Shown in pieces: positions 44,473-44,640 of a stretch of DNA of 44,640 nt. Position 1 is the stretch's first letter; every line of letters starts with the position of its first letter. Location of the stretch: NCBI GenBank assembly GCA_045128275.1, contig JBGVRH010000034.1, positions 1-44,640 of the forward strand. The letters are read 5' to 3'. The stretch comes from CAMEON01 sp045128275. Lineage in GTDB: Bacteria > Bacillota > Clostridia > Oscillospirales > CAG-272. The notes beneath the pieces were generated by a model. The model saw only the letters and a program-made list of their open reading frames with translations. It searched no databases and was not told where the DNA came from. Position numbers and translations under genes: made by a program.

Positions 44473-44640
44473 TCAGGAGCAGCACAAGTCCCCACGAATA
44501 TACACGTAGTAATAGCCCTGTACCTGATCAATGCGCAGGATCTCTCCGCTCGCGGTGATGTTCTTGTCCTTGAAGGGGCCGAAGCGCACCTCGCCCACCG
44601 TCACGTCACCCGTAAGGCTCATGCTGTAGGCGGTGTTTCC
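44473..44640 (-). CDS. 3' end of an unknown gene, cut by the window edge
   Basis: The last 55 codons of a minus-strand gene, ending at the TGA at 44475-44473. The visible part includes SMSLTGDVTVGEVRFGPF and GEILRIDQVQGYYYVYIRGD and ends LCCS. The codon choice is coding-like and GC-rich at third positions, as in the neighbours. The short alternating pattern suggests a beta-rich domain. No family recognised; the 5' part is outside the window. Confidence 0.7.
   Translation of the reverse strand, partial: GNTAYSMSLTGDVTVGEVRFGPFKDKNITASGEILRIDQVQGYYYVYIRGDLCCS

Noticed and set aside
1..44640. CRISPR arrays, insertion sequences, prophage genes or integrase/attachment sites near the tRNAs
   Set aside because: No regularly spaced short repeats, transposase or integrase motifs were seen, and the tRNA 3' ends are not duplicated elsewhere in the window.

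Overview
The window looks like a piece of the chromosome of an anaerobic, Gram-positive, Clostridia-type bacterium, probably a polysaccharide degrader from a gut or rumen-like habitat. The reasons are consensus sigma-A promoters (TTGACA-17-TATAAT), strong AGGAGG ribosome sites, many type II lipoprotein signals followed by Thr/Glu/Pro/Asp linkers, an oxygen-sensitive glycyl radical enzyme with its activase, and five AraC-type regulators beside carbohydrate genes. No species is claimed; I could not search databases.

Layout, left to right. 1-2359 (-): the 5' tip of a secreted protein, and a lipoprotein of a WNEW/SRDIEPM family that resembles GH99/GH71-type glycosidases. 2604-2797 (+): tRNA-Met(CAT) and tRNA-Glu(TTC) with promoter and terminator. 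2978-5264: a Gfo/Idh/MocA oxidoreductase preceded by a small, apparently frameshifted gene (-), divergent from an AraC regulator (+). 5352-8386 (-): a glycyl radical enzyme and its radical-SAM activase, divergent from a GH127-like beta-L-arabinofuranosidase (8585-10396, +). 10581-21330 (-): a four-gene surface operon (metallo-beta-lactamase-fold lipoprotein with beta-sandwich repeats, a four-repeat secreted protein with a GCGS-type C-terminal tail, and two tandem WNEW-family lipoproteins), divergent from an AraC gene (21652-22440, +). The intergenic region carries phased direct repeats that look like AraC operators. 22520-23671 (-): a cytoplasmic DUF2264 protein. 24041-28293 (-): a large GH43-like lipoprotein behind an AraC gene. 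28498-33813 (-): a sugar-isomerase-like TIM barrel protein, a LacZ-type GH2 lipoprotein with a LamG tail and a possible tiny ORF, divergent from an AraC gene (34106-34840, +). 35086-44138: an AraC gene (-) divergent from a three-gene operon (+): a small lipoprotein, a GH3 lipoprotein with two F5/8C domains, and a fourth WNEW-family lipoprotein. The 3' end of an unknown gene (-) closes the window.

Together the genes read as several small, separately switched glycan-use modules. Ten of the encoded proteins are predicted to be exported (nine lipoproteins and one signal-peptidase-I protein), and there is a small cytoplasmic set (MocA, TIM barrel, GH127, DUF2264, glycyl radical enzyme) for processing the products. 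No transporter is encoded here, so uptake must depend on genes elsewhere. The least explained parts are the four-copy WNEW/SRDIEPM enzyme family, the MBL-plus-repeat lipoprotein operon with its operator array, and a glycyl radical enzyme with an unusual thiyl-cysteine motif.
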